Shown: positions 1 through 8,000, counted from the stretch's first letter. The stretch is DNA of 20,350 nucleotides from a virus (IMGVR_UViG_3300002835_001393:1-20350), one strand, 5' to 3'. Numbers and translations: made by a program. Notes: a model not told the origin generated them from the letters alone.

Positions 1-51
1 TCTTCGATCATCGCGTTCTGGTTCGGAACTCAGGCGTTCAACAAGAAGTGA
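1..51 (+). CDS. C-terminal end of a probable holin (partial)
   Basis: An open frame enters from the left edge and ends at TGA 49-51, giving only 16 residues, SSIIAFWFGTQAFNKK. A hydrophobic stretch ending in FWFGxxxxNK followed by lysines resembles the C-terminus of three-helix phage holins, which often end in an FWFGSR-like tail. The stop overlaps the GTG start of the endolysin in the four bases GTGA, so the two are translationally coupled as holin-endolysin pairs usually are. Seen: the frame, the hydrophobic-to-basic end and the overlap. Known: holins oligomerise in the inner membrane and release cytoplasmic endolysin. Inferred: the holin identity, because almost all of the gene lies outside the window. 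Confidence 0.5.
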   Translation, partial: SSIIAFWFGTQAFNKK

Positions 52-554
52 AGATAAGTACCAAAGCACTGGCCATGATCAAGCATCATGAGGGGGTAAG
101 GAATAAACCTTACCTCTGCCCTGCTGGTCTTTGGACTGTCGGTGTTGGCCACGTTCTTTATCCAGAGCAGGCTAGGCTTCCTTTCGTTCGCGTTGCCGGG
201 CAGCAAGTTCCGATGATCAGAAAGGAATTCGGCTTGAAGACGGAGGATGCGCGTGTCTGGACTGCTGCTGAAGTTGATGATCTCCTTGCTAAAGACCTTG
301 CGAGATTTGAGCGTGGCGTGGCCAGATATTGCCCTAATGCTCTTGATAGCCAAGGCCGCTTCGACAGCCTCGTTTCCTTCTCTTTCAACGTGGGCTTGGG
401 GAATCTTCAGCGGTCTGGTCTCCGCATGAAGAACAATCGTGGCGAGTTTGAAGAGGCGGCAGAGGAGTTCATGAAGTGGACTAAGGGCGGCGGGAGAGTG
501 CTTCCCGGCCTTGTGTCTCGACGTCGCGACGAACGCGCATTGTACTTATCGTAA
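48..554 (+). CDS. Phage endolysin, GH24 (T4-type) lysozyme
   Basis: This 168-residue protein is a glycoside hydrolase family 24 lysozyme that cleaves the MurNAc-GlcNAc bond of peptidoglycan at lysis. The catalytic motif E-x8-(D/C)-x5-T is complete: Glu15, Cys24 and Thr30, followed by VGVGH. Cys in the second position is an accepted variant. Residues 36-80 form a longer insert than in T4 lysozyme, and FNVGLGN near 125 plus GLVSRRRDE near the C-terminus are typical of phage members. The GTG start at 48 is preferred because it gives the usual N-terminus (MKxS...IKxxEG); the next ATG at 75 would remove the first helix. There is no signal peptide or SAR anchor, so export should depend on the overlapping upstream holin. 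No Rz/Rz1 spanin gene follows it. Confidence 0.93.
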   Translation: MKISTKALAMIKHHEGVRNKPYLCPAGLWTVGVGHVLYPEQARLPFVRVAGQQVPMIRKEFGLKTEDARVWTAAEVDDLLAKDLARFERGVARYCPNALDSQGRFDSLVSFSFNVGLGNLQRSGLRMKNNRGEFEEAAEEFMKWTKGGGRVLPGLVSRRRDERALYLS

Positions 555-569
555 CCCGCTCAGGCGGGT
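554..569 (+). repeat. Small hairpin after the endolysin gene
   Basis: A perfect 6-bp inverted repeat, ACCCGC and GCGGGT, flanks the tetraloop TCAG immediately after the endolysin stop codon and 20 bases before the next start. There is no T-run, so it does not look like an intrinsic terminator. It could protect or process mRNA between the lysis gene and the tail genes. The role is a guess. Confidence 0.3.
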
Positions 570-588
570 GAGTGAGATTGGGTGAAAC

Positions 589-2193
589 ATGGCTGTATTC
601 AAAATCCAATTCTTTAGCGGCAAGATCACGAAGATCTCGCCCCGTCTCATTCCTGAGGACTCCGCTCAGGTAGCAAGCAATTTGAATCTTGAGTCAGGCC
701 AGATTCAGCCGCTCAAGGGCAACCTTGCAACCGGAACGATGATCTCCGGCCCGGTGCAGACCATCTTCAAGTACGCCAGCAACATCTGGTTCCAGTTCAA
801 CGCGATCGTTGACATTGTTAAAAGCCCGATACCGGAGGACATTCACGGTCGCGTGTACATCACTGGGTCAACTTACCCGCGCATGACAAACAATGTTGGC
901 GCAACCGCTGGCCCCCCGTATCCGGGTACGCTTTATCGACTTGGGCTGCCGAAGCCAGCAAAGCCTGTCGCTACGATCTCTGGAACTGAGACGGCTGGCT
1001 CTACGGCGCAGGACATCGCATATGTTCTGACTCTTGTTACTGCATTCGGCGAGGAGTCCCCGCCGTCAGAAGTAACCACATCTGACATCGTGAGTTGGAA
1101 GCCGGGTCAAACGCGAACTGTCGCGATTCCCGCATTCCCCACCGGTGACTACTACACGACCGGCAGGAAGTTCCGCCTCTACAGAACCGACTCTGCTGGC
1201 TCGTTCCGCTTTGTGACGGATATCAATACGCCCTCCTCTAACTATGAGGACAGCGTTCCAGACTCATCTCTTGGTGAGGTGATTCCGTCTCAGACTTGGG
1301 AAGCGCCGCCTGACGAAGTGTCCGGACAACATCCGGACGGCCAGTTGCTTGGCCTGACTCAATTGCCAAACGGCATTCTCGCTGGATATACGGGCAACAC
1401 GGTCTGCTTCTCTGAGGCTTACCTGCCACACGCATGGCCGACTGAGTATCAGGTATCAGTGGCAAGCCCGGTCGTAGCAATGGCCTCCATCGCCCCCGGT
1501 CTTTTCGTGGCGACATCCGGGAAGCCAGTCCTTATTCAGGGCAACAGCCCTGCTGGAATGTCTGTTCAGGAACTGGATGCGAACTTCCCGTGCGTGTCGA
1601 AGCGTTCAATGGTCGATATGGGCGAGTACGCTATCTACGCCTCGCCATCTGGGCTTGTGGCCGCAGGTGCGGACGGCATTCGTGTCGTGACCCAAGAGAT
1701 CCTCTCAAGAGATCAGTGGGCGGCTTATAACCCGTCAACGATTCACGCCTATCAGCACAACGGAAAGTACGTTGCCTTTAACGGAACTTCCGGCTTCGTC
1801 TTCGATCCAAGGGGCGAGAAGAATGCGTGGATCGATCTCGACTTCACGGCGACCGCTGGCTTCTACGCCCGTGAAGAAGACACTCTGTATCTGTGGATAT
1901 CAGGTCAGTTGTATAAGTTCGACTCAGGTACGCCACTGACGTACACTTGGAAGTCGAAGCAGTTCTATTCTCCTCGCGCATTCTGCCCTCAAGCGGCTAG
2001 AGTTGACGCAGGCTCTTATCCTCTTACGTTTAAGTTGTATGCTGACGGCGCGTTGAAACATACGCAAACGGTCGCTAACTCTCTCTCGTTTACGCTTCCA
2101 TCTGGCTACACGGCCAACCAGTTTGAGGTTGAGGTCTCTGGAACCTCGACGATCAACTATGTTGGAGTGGCGGACAACAGACAAGAACTATGA
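589..2193 (+). CDS. Tail/virion structural protein, nozzle-like candidate
   Basis: This 534-residue protein begins with a motif I recognise from podovirus tail proteins: a basic Pro-Arg-Leu stretch (SPRLIPED), then QVASNLNLESGQIQPLKG at 29-46. Residues 120-220 look like an all-beta, fibronectin-like domain. The rest is rich in short beta strands with recurring hydrophobic-Gly-Asp turns (for example GFVFDPRGEKNAWIDLD and DTLYLWISGQLYKFDSG), as in a beta-propeller. Near the C-terminus is TWKSKQFYSPRAF, a pattern I have seen in tail proteins of this type. It lies between the lysis genes and the fibre gene, and its stop overlaps the fibre start (ATGA). Upstream GGGTGAAAC precedes the ATG. Virion identity is well supported by composition and context; the nozzle role is inference. 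Confidence 0.65.
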   Translation: MAVFKIQFFSGKITKISPRLIPEDSAQVASNLNLESGQIQPLKGNLATGTMISGPVQTIFKYASNIWFQFNAIVDIVKSPIPEDIHGRVYITGSTYPRMTNNVGATAGPPYPGTLYRLGLPKPAKPVATISGTETAGSTAQDIAYVLTLVTAFGEESPPSEVTTSDIVSWKPGQTRTVAIPAFPTGDYYTTGRKFRLYRTDSAGSFRFVTDINTPSSNYEDSVPDSSLGEVIPSQTWEAPPDEVSGQHPDGQLLGLTQLPNGILAGYTGNTVCFSEAYLPHAWPTEYQVSVASPVVAMASIAPGLFVATSGKPVLIQGNSPAGMSVQELDANFPCVSKRSMVDMGEYAIYASPSGLVAAGADGIRVVTQEILSRDQWAAYNPSTIHAYQHNGKYVAFNGTSGFVFDPRGEKNAWIDLDFTATAGFYAREEDTLYLWISGQLYKFDSGTPLTYTWKSKQFYSPRAFCPQAARVDAGSYPLTFKLYADGALKHTQTVANSLSFTLPSGYTANQFEVEVSGTSTINYVGVADNRQEL

Positions 2194-5100
2194 AGATAGG
2201 CGTACCAAGCGGCGTTTTCCGCCCGATTGACTCCATCGAAAGGCAGAGGGAGTTAGTCGAGACGTTGACGGGGCAGCGAGGTGATCCGCTTGACCGAGCG
2301 GTCACCTATCGCGATCTTGTCGATGAGGGATTTGCGACGCTTTCTGGTACTGGAATTTTAAGTGGCGGCACTGGAACGCTTAAACCGAAGCCGCAGCCCC
2401 CGGGCGGTCTGCCTGCGCCACCCGTCCCTGTAAATCTTCAGGCATCTGGAGGATTTGCTGCGATCCTGCTTAACTGGCAGTACGAGGCATACACCGGCCA
2501 CTCCCATACAGAGATATGGAGAGCGTCAACAAACAATCTTGGCAATGCACTTATTGTCGGCACGACTGCCGCAAAGGTTTACACTGATTACGTCACACAG
2601 ACTGGAACCACTTACTATTACTGGGTAAGAAACGTCAGCGTATCCGGTGAAGTGTCTGCGTATAACTCTACGAATGGCACACCGGCAACGCTTTCCACAG
2701 ACCCGGGTTTGCTAATAGATCTTCTTACGGGCGAGATCTCAAGCTCAATGCTTGATGCCGCCCTTGGCTCTCGACTGACAAACATCGAGAGTACTAATAC
2801 ATCTATTCAAACGCAGATCACCGATCTTTACACCACATTTGGTAACTCGCAGTCTTCTGCTGATAACCTTGCTGCCGCTCAGGCTGCTGCTGCTGCCGCG
2901 ACGGCGGCGAAGGTCGATGCAATCGGCGCAAAAGATGCGGCGATTCAGGCGAAGGTTGACGCCATTGCCGCGAAAGACGGCTCGATTGTTGCAAAAGATT
3001 CTGCTGTTGCGGCGCAAACTGCCGCGAACACATCTGCAAATAACGCGGCATCTTCTGCAACGACCGCTTCAACTCATGCATCAACTTCTGCCACTAATGC
3101 GGCAACGGCATCTACTGCCGCCACTGCCGCAAATGCATCAAAGGTTGCCGCAGAGAGTGCAAACACTCAGGCGCAGACCGCATCTAACGCTGCCGCCACA
3201 TCCGCGACAAACGCCGCAACTTATGCGACAAATTCGCAGACAGCGGCGACCGCATCTAATACGGCAAAGGTAGCTGCGGAGTCTGCAAAGGCTGATGCGC
3301 AGACGGCGGCTACTGCTGCGGCTACAAGTTCAACGACGGCATCAACTGCCGCGACTAACGCAGCGTCAGCATCTACCGCCGCGACCAATGCGAAGATCGC
3401 TGCTGAGGCCGCTAAGACTGATGCGCAGACCTCGGCTACCGCAGCAGCAACTTCCGCGACCACCGCTCTAGGGTACTCAGACGCCGCTGGCGCGGCATCG
3501 GCAGCATCTACTCAGGCGAAACTTGATTCTCAGGCAGCGAGAGATAATGCTGCGGCATCGGCAACTTCCGCAGCAACAAGTGCGACATCTGCCGCGACAA
3601 GTGCGACAAACGCATCCTCCTCTGCATCCGCTGCAAACACTTCTAAGTTAGCGGCTGAGACCGCGAACACCAATGCGAATACCGCGAAGGATGCAGCCGT
3701 TGCCGCGAAGAATGCTGCGGAGGTCGCAAAGACAGATGCGGTGTCTGCGAAGAATGACGCGCAATCCGCTCAGGCTGCCGCAGCCATCAGCCAGACCGCT
3801 GCCGCTAACAGCGCAATAGCCGCTGGAAACTCCGCAGACGCAGCCGCAGGAAGTGCCTCGACCGCATCGACAAAGGCAACTGAGTCATCAAACTCTGCGA
3901 CTGCTGCTAATACTGCAAGAGTTGCTGCGCAGAGTGCTAGAGACGCTGCCCAGACATCTGCTGACGCTGCGGCTGGAAGCGCGTCCACTGCGACAACTAA
4001 GGCTAACGATGCTCAGGCATTCGCTAACTCGGCCTCAACTTCAGCGACAACCGCCACTGCGGCAAAAGATGCGGCAGAGGGATTTAAGAACACTGCTCAG
4101 TCTCAGGCAACTGCGGCAACCACCGCCAAGGATGCGGCATCGGCTTCTGCCACGGCAGCATCTAACTCTGCTACTGCCGCCTCTAACTCGGCCACCAGCG
4201 CGGCAAGTAGTGCGGCCAACGCCCTGACATATAGGAATCAGGCGGCCACATCTGAAAGCAATGCAGCGGGATATGCAGCGGCATCCGCGCAAGACTACTC
4301 AACTATAAACGCAAGGCTGAATAATTTCGGCGGAAGCGGAGTAACAGTTGAGCAGAACGCGACCGCAACGGCCAACAACGTAACCGGACTTAGCGGCCAA
4401 TACACCGTAAAGATCGACAACAACGGGTACGTCAGCGGATTCGGTCTTGCATCGACTGCCGCCGTCAACGGCACTCCGACATCAGAGTTCAGAATCAGGG
4501 CGGATCGATTTAGCATCGGCTCGCCCGGGCAAACTACTGTCACTCCATTTATCGTTCAGGCAACAGCCACAACGATAAACGGCGTAGCAGTTCCTGCCGG
4601 TGTCTACATCAACGATGCATACATCAGGAACGGAACGATAACGTCGGCGAAAATTGCTGACGCGACGATCGATAACGCAAAGATCATCAGCCTCAGCGCA
4701 GACAAGATCAATGCTGGAACAATTGACGCCGCGAGAATCTCGATCAATACGAACGTCCTTACCTCGGTATTCAACCCGGGTACTGGGCGTAACATGCTTC
4801 AGATTTCTGGCGGCGCAATCACAAACGACCTAATCGCCACTAATGCCAACATCGATGGCGCGAAGATTGGGTCTCTAAACGTAGAGAAGCTGACCGGAGA
4901 CGTTGCGAAGTTTGTCAGCGGATATTCCGCCCCGTCAGGTGCGATACCCGCTACGTTCCAAACTTACGTTACGATGATCCTGCCAAAGTCAACGCACTCT
5001 CAAGGTCACAAGCCTTTTGTGCAAGTTGGCATTATTGATTCAAATCCGTATCAGGTCGGCGGGTATGTCCAGATATGGGCGACTCCCATCGGAGACGGGG

Positions 5101-5558
5101 TTGTGACTCCAGCCCTTGGCCCAATTGCCCCATCAGCCCAGAGTTATTGGACTCAAAACTTAGAGGGCTTCCAAGAACAGCTGGGATGGATTTTGACGTT
5201 TACCGGATATGTTGATATCGCAATAGGCGATGTCATGACATCAAACGCCAACGACAGCGGAACAGTTGTTGGCGTGACTTACAATGGAAGTCAGACTGTC
5301 GTTAGCGTCGAGGCTTACTACCAGCCCCTTGGTTCTTCGTACACGCGAACCAGACCTACTATTCCAAATGGTCAGGAGGGAACCCCTCAGATGCTGCTGG
5401 ATAGTTACTGGGATGCCTACGACATGACTAGCGTCGCGGTGTTTTGCAGCCTTCCCCAGACCACGTTGTCTTGGAAGTTTGAGATCAAGGTTCGTGCGCA
5501 GTGGGCGGGGGCTTTGTATATATCCCGTATAGATACGATAGCAATGGGGCTTCGCTAA
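2190..5558 (+). CDS. Tail fibre/adhesin with FN3, long Ala coiled coil and gpJ-like C-terminal module
   Basis: This 1122-residue protein is the likely receptor-binding fibre. Residues 1-70 are a short head region, presumably the tail attachment. Residues 72-170 form a fibronectin type III domain (VPVNLQASGG start, TEIWRAST, YYYWVRNVS). Residues 240-701 are an unbroken series of heptads made of Ala, Ser, Thr and Asn, predicted to be a long trimeric coiled-coil shaft. Residues about 735-860 resemble the DUF1983 region of lambda-type host-specificity protein J: NGYVSGFGLAS, SEFRIRADRF, YINDAYIRNGTITSAKIADA, then repeated AKI/ADKI/AARI turns. Residues 880-1122 are a Tyr/Gly/Thr-rich distal domain I do not recognise, probably receptor binding. 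The ATG overlaps the upstream stop, and the stop overlaps the next start (TAATG). Confidence 0.88.
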   Translation: MKIGVPSGVFRPIDSIERQRELVETLTGQRGDPLDRAVTYRDLVDEGFATLSGTGILSGGTGTLKPKPQPPGGLPAPPVPVNLQASGGFAAILLNWQYEAYTGHSHTEIWRASTNNLGNALIVGTTAAKVYTDYVTQTGTTYYYWVRNVSVSGEVSAYNSTNGTPATLSTDPGLLIDLLTGEISSSMLDAALGSRLTNIESTNTSIQTQITDLYTTFGNSQSSADNLAAAQAAAAAATAAKVDAIGAKDAAIQAKVDAIAAKDGSIVAKDSAVAAQTAANTSANNAASSATTASTHASTSATNAATASTAATAANASKVAAESANTQAQTASNAAATSATNAATYATNSQTAATASNTAKVAAESAKADAQTAATAAATSSTTASTAATNAASASTAATNAKIAAEAAKTDAQTSATAAATSATTALGYSDAAGAASAASTQAKLDSQAARDNAAASATSAATSATSAATSATNASSSASAANTSKLAAETANTNANTAKDAAVAAKNAAEVAKTDAVSAKNDAQSAQAAAAISQTAAANSAIAAGNSADAAAGSASTASTKATESSNSATAANTARVAAQSARDAAQTSADAAAGSASTATTKANDAQAFANSASTSATTATAAKDAAEGFKNTAQSQATAATTAKDAASASATAASNSATAASNSATSAASSAANALTYRNQAATSESNAAGYAAASAQDYSTINARLNNFGGSGVTVEQNATATANNVTGLSGQYTVKIDNNGYVSGFGLASTAAVNGTPTSEFRIRADRFSIGSPGQTTVTPFIVQATATTINGVAVPAGVYINDAYIRNGTITSAKIADATIDNAKIISLSADKINAGTIDAARISINTNVLTSVFNPGTGRNMLQISGGAITNDLIATNANIDGAKIGSLNVEKLTGDVAKFVSGYSAPSGAIPATFQTYVTMILPKSTHSQGHKPFVQVGIIDSNPYQVGGYVQIWATPIGDGVVTPALGPIAPSAQSYWTQNLEGFQEQLGWILTFTGYVDIAIGDVMTSNANDSGTVVGVTYNGSQTVVSVEAYYQPLGSSYTRTRPTIPNGQEGTPQMLLDSYWDAYDMTSVAVFCSLPQTTLSWKFEIKVRAQWAGALYISRIDTIAMGLR
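2907..4292 (+). repeat. 66 consecutive Ala-rich heptads in the fibre shaft, with a 126-base super-repeat
   Basis: From residue 240 to 701 the translation divides into exactly 66 heptads without one inserted or missing residue. Most have Ala at positions 2 and 5, as in SATSAAT, SATNAAT and AKDAAVA. A higher-order period of six heptads (42 residues, 126 bases) is visible. SKVAAES, AKVAAES, AKIAAEA, AKLDSQA and SKLAAET fall at heptads 12, 18, 24, 30 and 36, and the block SADAAAG-SASTA recurs six heptads apart (45 and 51). The DNA copies have diverged, so the array is old or held by selection at the protein level. Confidence 0.85.
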
Positions 5559-5881
5559 TGTTCATTAAGTGGGGGCCGAATGGCCCAGAGTCATCCGTTC
5601 AAAGCATCCCCGGGGATGATGGCGGGGAGTGGCTTCCGGTCATCTCGACCCCAAGCCTGAAAGACAGAAACCCGGTGACCCAGACCGTTCGTTACGAACG
5701 GGTTGATGATGTTGTTTTCGAGCGGGTAGAGGGCTTGCGGGATATGGTCTGGTGGCAAAGCCGCGTCAGGAACTATCCCCGTATCTCCGACCAGCTAGAC
5801 GCCATCTGGAAGGGTGGCGAAGAGATGGAAGCCATGCGTCAGAGGGTGCTGGCAGTTAAGGAAAAGTGGCCCAAGCCGTAA
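5558..5881 (+). CDS. Small fibre-associated protein, XkdW/tail-assembly-like
   Basis: This 107-residue protein follows the fibre gene with a TAATG overlap, which fixes the start at 5558 (MFIKWGPN) rather than further upstream inside the fibre gene. The N-terminal half has short beta segments. The C-terminal half carries NYPRISDQLDAIWKGGEEM followed by a helix ending AVKEKWPKP. A YPxIxDQLDxxWxG motif followed by AVKxKYPKP is common in small phage proteins encoded beside tail fibres (XkdW and tail-fibre assembly-type proteins). It may help fibre folding or attachment. The family likeness is from memory of the motif; the function is not proven. Confidence 0.6.
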   Translation: MFIKWGPNGPESSVQSIPGDDGGEWLPVISTPSLKDRNPVTQTVRYERVDDVVFERVEGLRDMVWWQSRVRNYPRISDQLDAIWKGGEEMEAMRQRVLAVKEKWPKP

Positions 5882-5928
5882 TGGACTTACGGTGTACAAA
5901 GGCTTACGATTGACACAGAGGGAAAACC

Positions 5929-6324
5929 GTGATTCACAAGGCAGATATTAGGGACGTTTGGGATTACGTTAGGCACGGCATCCAAGAGATATGGGATGTC
6001 TCAGTGCCTGACTGGAGACCTGAAGACCTTTATGCCTGCTGCTTGTACGGTCACGCTGATGTGTATCTTCTTGGAGACACTGGTGGGTTCGTAATCGTTC
6101 AGGAGAGACCCATGCCCTTCAAGAACCAGAAGACCCTGCTTCTGTGGGTTGGATACGACAAGACTGGTGATGCCTTTAGAAGGCACATTTCGGACTTCGA
6201 AGATCTTGCGGCAAAGCGTGGATGCTCTGCTGTTGAGTTCTGGTCATCCCGGAAAGGGATGGAGAAGTTAAGCAAGCGATACGGCTATTCCCCGTACGCA
6301 ACGATTTACACAAAGGTGCTTTGA
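5929..6324 (+). CDS. GNAT-fold-like virion-region protein (T7 gp13-position)
   Basis: This 131-residue protein has the secondary-structure order of a small GNAT acetyltransferase: an N-terminal helix (KADIRDVWDYVRHGI), strands around GGFVIVQERP and TLLLWVGYD, a long helix (DAFRRHISDFEDLAAKRG), then VEFWSSRKGMEKLSKRYGYSPYATIYTKVL. The Q/RxxGxG/A acetyl-CoA loop is not visible, so enzymatic activity is doubtful. T7-like phages place a similar degenerate GNAT-like protein (gp13, needed for virion assembly) just before their ejection proteins, and the position here is the same. The GTG start at 5929 has a Shine-Dalgarno GAGGG six bases upstream. The next gene begins one base after its stop. Confidence 0.55.
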   Translation: MIHKADIRDVWDYVRHGIQEIWDVSVPDWRPEDLYACCLYGHADVYLLGDTGGFVIVQERPMPFKNQKTLLLWVGYDKTGDAFRRHISDFEDLAAKRGCSAVEFWSSRKGMEKLSKRYGYSPYATIYTKVL

Positions 6325-6325
6325 C

Positions 6326-6931
6326 ATGAGCAAAGGCGGCAAAGGTAAAGTCGATACAGCTGACGCGATTGAGGCGAAGCGTATCGCCATCGAAGAGTGG
6401 AACGACCGGATGCAGTTTGGCGCACCGGCTGAGAAGTTCTTCATGGAGCAGGTTGACCGTATGCGCACCCCTGCTGAGTACCAGAGGGCAGCCGGTCTGG
6501 CCGGAGCGGCTATGCAGCCTGAACTTGAGGCCGCCAGAGCAAAGGCGCAAGAAGAGGCTATTAGTCGTGGCGTTGCGCCGGGGAGCGGAGGGTTTGGCTC
6601 TCCCGCTCTGACCAAGGGGTTGGCGCGATCTAAGGCTCTCGGCCTCGCTGAATCTCAAGACGCGCAGACTACTCGCTACTTTGCTGGCCAGCAGACGGTG
6701 ACCGGGATTGGTCGTGGTCAGGCTGGTCAGGGGCTTCAGGGTCTTGGTCAGTTGGCCGAGGTTTCAGGCCGTCGGGCGGCAAGCGAGGCTCGTTCTGCTT
6801 ACGAATCCTCGGCAGCCATGCGAAACCTTGCTGGAACTGTAAGCGGAGTTGGTGCTGGTTTTTACACCAACTATACCTACCCCAAAAGCGGATCAACCGA
6901 GGGCTTTGGCATGGGTGGAGGTAAAGGCTAA
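6326..6931 (+). CDS. Small Ala/Gly/Gln-rich protein, probable internal virion (ejection) protein
   Basis: This 201-residue protein starts MSKGGKGK. It has a charged helical N-terminal third (residues 10-60), an Ala/Arg/Glu helix around QPELEAARAKAQEEAIS, a Gly-rich stretch (APGSGGFGSPALTKGL) and a second helical stretch ending in a Gly-rich tail (GFGMGGGKG). There is no signal peptide or known enzyme motif. It starts one base after the GNAT-like gene, with AAGGTG seven bases before the ATG, and its stop overlaps the next start (TAATG). Small Ala/Gly/Gln-rich proteins between the tail genes and the giant protein are typically ejected with the DNA in podoviruses. The role is inferred from position and composition. 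Confidence 0.5.
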   Translation: MSKGGKGKVDTADAIEAKRIAIEEWNDRMQFGAPAEKFFMEQVDRMRTPAEYQRAAGLAGAAMQPELEAARAKAQEEAISRGVAPGSGGFGSPALTKGLARSKALGLAESQDAQTTRYFAGQQTVTGIGRGQAGQGLQGLGQLAEVSGRRAASEARSAYESSAAMRNLAGTVSGVGAGFYTNYTYPKSGSTEGFGMGGGKG

Positions 6932-7503
6932 TGGATTATCTCAGCGCATTGCAGGGCTTAAATCCAGACCTTGACCGTTACATTCGAAACGGCGGGTCTT
7001 TTGTTTCCGCGCCGCAACAGCAGCAGATGCCAACCGGCCCATATCCCGGTTATGCTCAGGTTCTATCTGGCTACGGGATGAATGTCCCGCAGCAACTTCA
7101 GCCGAACTACAGTTCTTACACGCTTAACCCTCAAGCCGATTACGGCAAGAACACGGCTGAGTATCTCGCCCGAGATCTTCTTCGTGCGCAGCGTCGTTAC
7201 TACGAGGATGTTTATCGTCCTCGCGAACTGAAATTATTTAACGAGATCCTTCAGGACTACGACAAGATTGTCGAGGAAGATCTTGGCCGAACTAAGGAGA
7301 TGGTCTCTGGTGCGTTCGGTGCGGAGGCTGGAGCCGCCGCTAGGCAGGCCGGTCGATACGGCTTAACGCCGACTACGCCGGACTTGGGTTTGGCAGAAAC
7401 ATCAGCAATGGTTGGCGGTCTCAACAGGACTCGCCTGACAGCGGAAGATCGTCGCATGGCATTGCTTGGCGGCGGACTTGACGCTCTTCGCGGAGGTGAC
7501 TAA
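6931..7503 (+). CDS. Virion-associated protein of unknown function, ejection cluster
   Basis: I do not recognise this 190-residue protein. The first 65 residues are low in charge and rich in Gln, Pro, Tyr and Gly (PQQQQMPTGPYPGYAQVLSGYG) and look disordered. Residues 70-130 are strongly helical and charged (AEYLARDLLRAQRRYYEDVYRPRELKLFNEILQDYDKIVEEDL). The end is Ala/Gly-rich (GAEAGAAARQAGRYGLTP). A GGAGG lies nine bases before the ATG, and both ends overlap neighbours through TAATG, so it is made with the two flanking small proteins. A T7 gp14/gp15-like accessory role in the ejection machine is possible but not shown. Confidence 0.5.
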   Translation: MDYLSALQGLNPDLDRYIRNGGSFVSAPQQQQMPTGPYPGYAQVLSGYGMNVPQQLQPNYSSYTLNPQADYGKNTAEYLARDLLRAQRRYYEDVYRPRELKLFNEILQDYDKIVEEDLGRTKEMVSGAFGAEAGAAARQAGRYGLTPTTPDLGLAETSAMVGGLNRTRLTAEDRRMALLGGGLDALRGGD

Positions 7504-8000
7504 TGGCTGGCGGTCTTATTGGGATGAACATTGAGCGGGGGCGTCAGGCGCAGCAGACGCTGCTCGGCCTCGCCGCTCAAGAGCAAAGCATGAACGCTGC
7601 CAATGCGCAGATCAGGGCTGCTGAAAAAGCAGAGAAGATGGGAATGCTCGGCACTGGTGCTGGCATTGGCGCGAAGCTTGGCATCGAAGCCACCAAGGCA
7701 GCAGCAGCTAAAGGCGCAACCACGGCTGGAACCACGGCCTTAACAGCGGCCCCCACAACTACCGGCCTAGAACTTGCGTCAACGTATGGTGTTGGGTCTG
7801 GCGGCGGAACTGCCGCAGCAGCATTGGAGACCGGCGCAGCAGCGGCAGGAACTACAGCCGCAGCAACAGGCGCTGAAGCCGCAGCGGCATCTACCGCAGC
7901 AGCCGGCGCGTCCGGCGGCGGAAGCGCGGCACTCGCAGCAGCGCCTTGGGTTCTCGGCGGCATGGCCGTTGCGTATCTTCTTTCAGAACTTTTTGACTGA
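7503..8000 (+). CDS. Ala/Gly-rich membrane-active ejection protein candidate
   Basis: This 165-residue protein has an N-terminal amphipathic helix (residues 8-50, rich in Gln, Ala and Glu: QAQQTLLGLAAQEQSMNAA). A long Ala/Gly/Thr stretch follows at 50-145, with small-residue GxxxG-like packing (GTGAGIGAKLG). The C-terminal hydrophobic segment WVLGGMAVAYLLSELF could cross a membrane. This resembles the class of T7 gp14, which enters the outer membrane when DNA is ejected, but the likeness is one of composition and location only. A strong Shine-Dalgarno GGAGG lies six bases before the ATG, which overlaps the upstream stop. Bases 7670-7960 are a GCA/GCC-rich run from the Ala codons. Confidence 0.5.
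   Translation: MAGGLIGMNIERGRQAQQTLLGLAAQEQSMNAANAQIRAAEKAEKMGMLGTGAGIGAKLGIEATKAAAAKGATTAGTTALTAAPTTTGLELASTYGVGSGGGTAAAALETGAAAAGTTAAATGAEAAAASTAAAGASGGGSAALAAAPWVLGGMAVAYLLSELFD

Noticed and set aside
2745-4292. Long open frames on both strands within the fibre shaft (Arg/Leu/Gln-rich or Ala/Val-rich products)
   Set aside because: They are by-products of the repetitive Ala/Ser/Thr codons; their compositions are extreme and they have no ribosome sites or homology signs.
5882-5928. TTGACA (5910-5915) and paired CTTACG repeats as a promoter/operator before the GNAT-like gene
   Set aside because: No acceptable -10 box lies 16-18 bases downstream, and the surrounding genes are tightly packed in the same direction.
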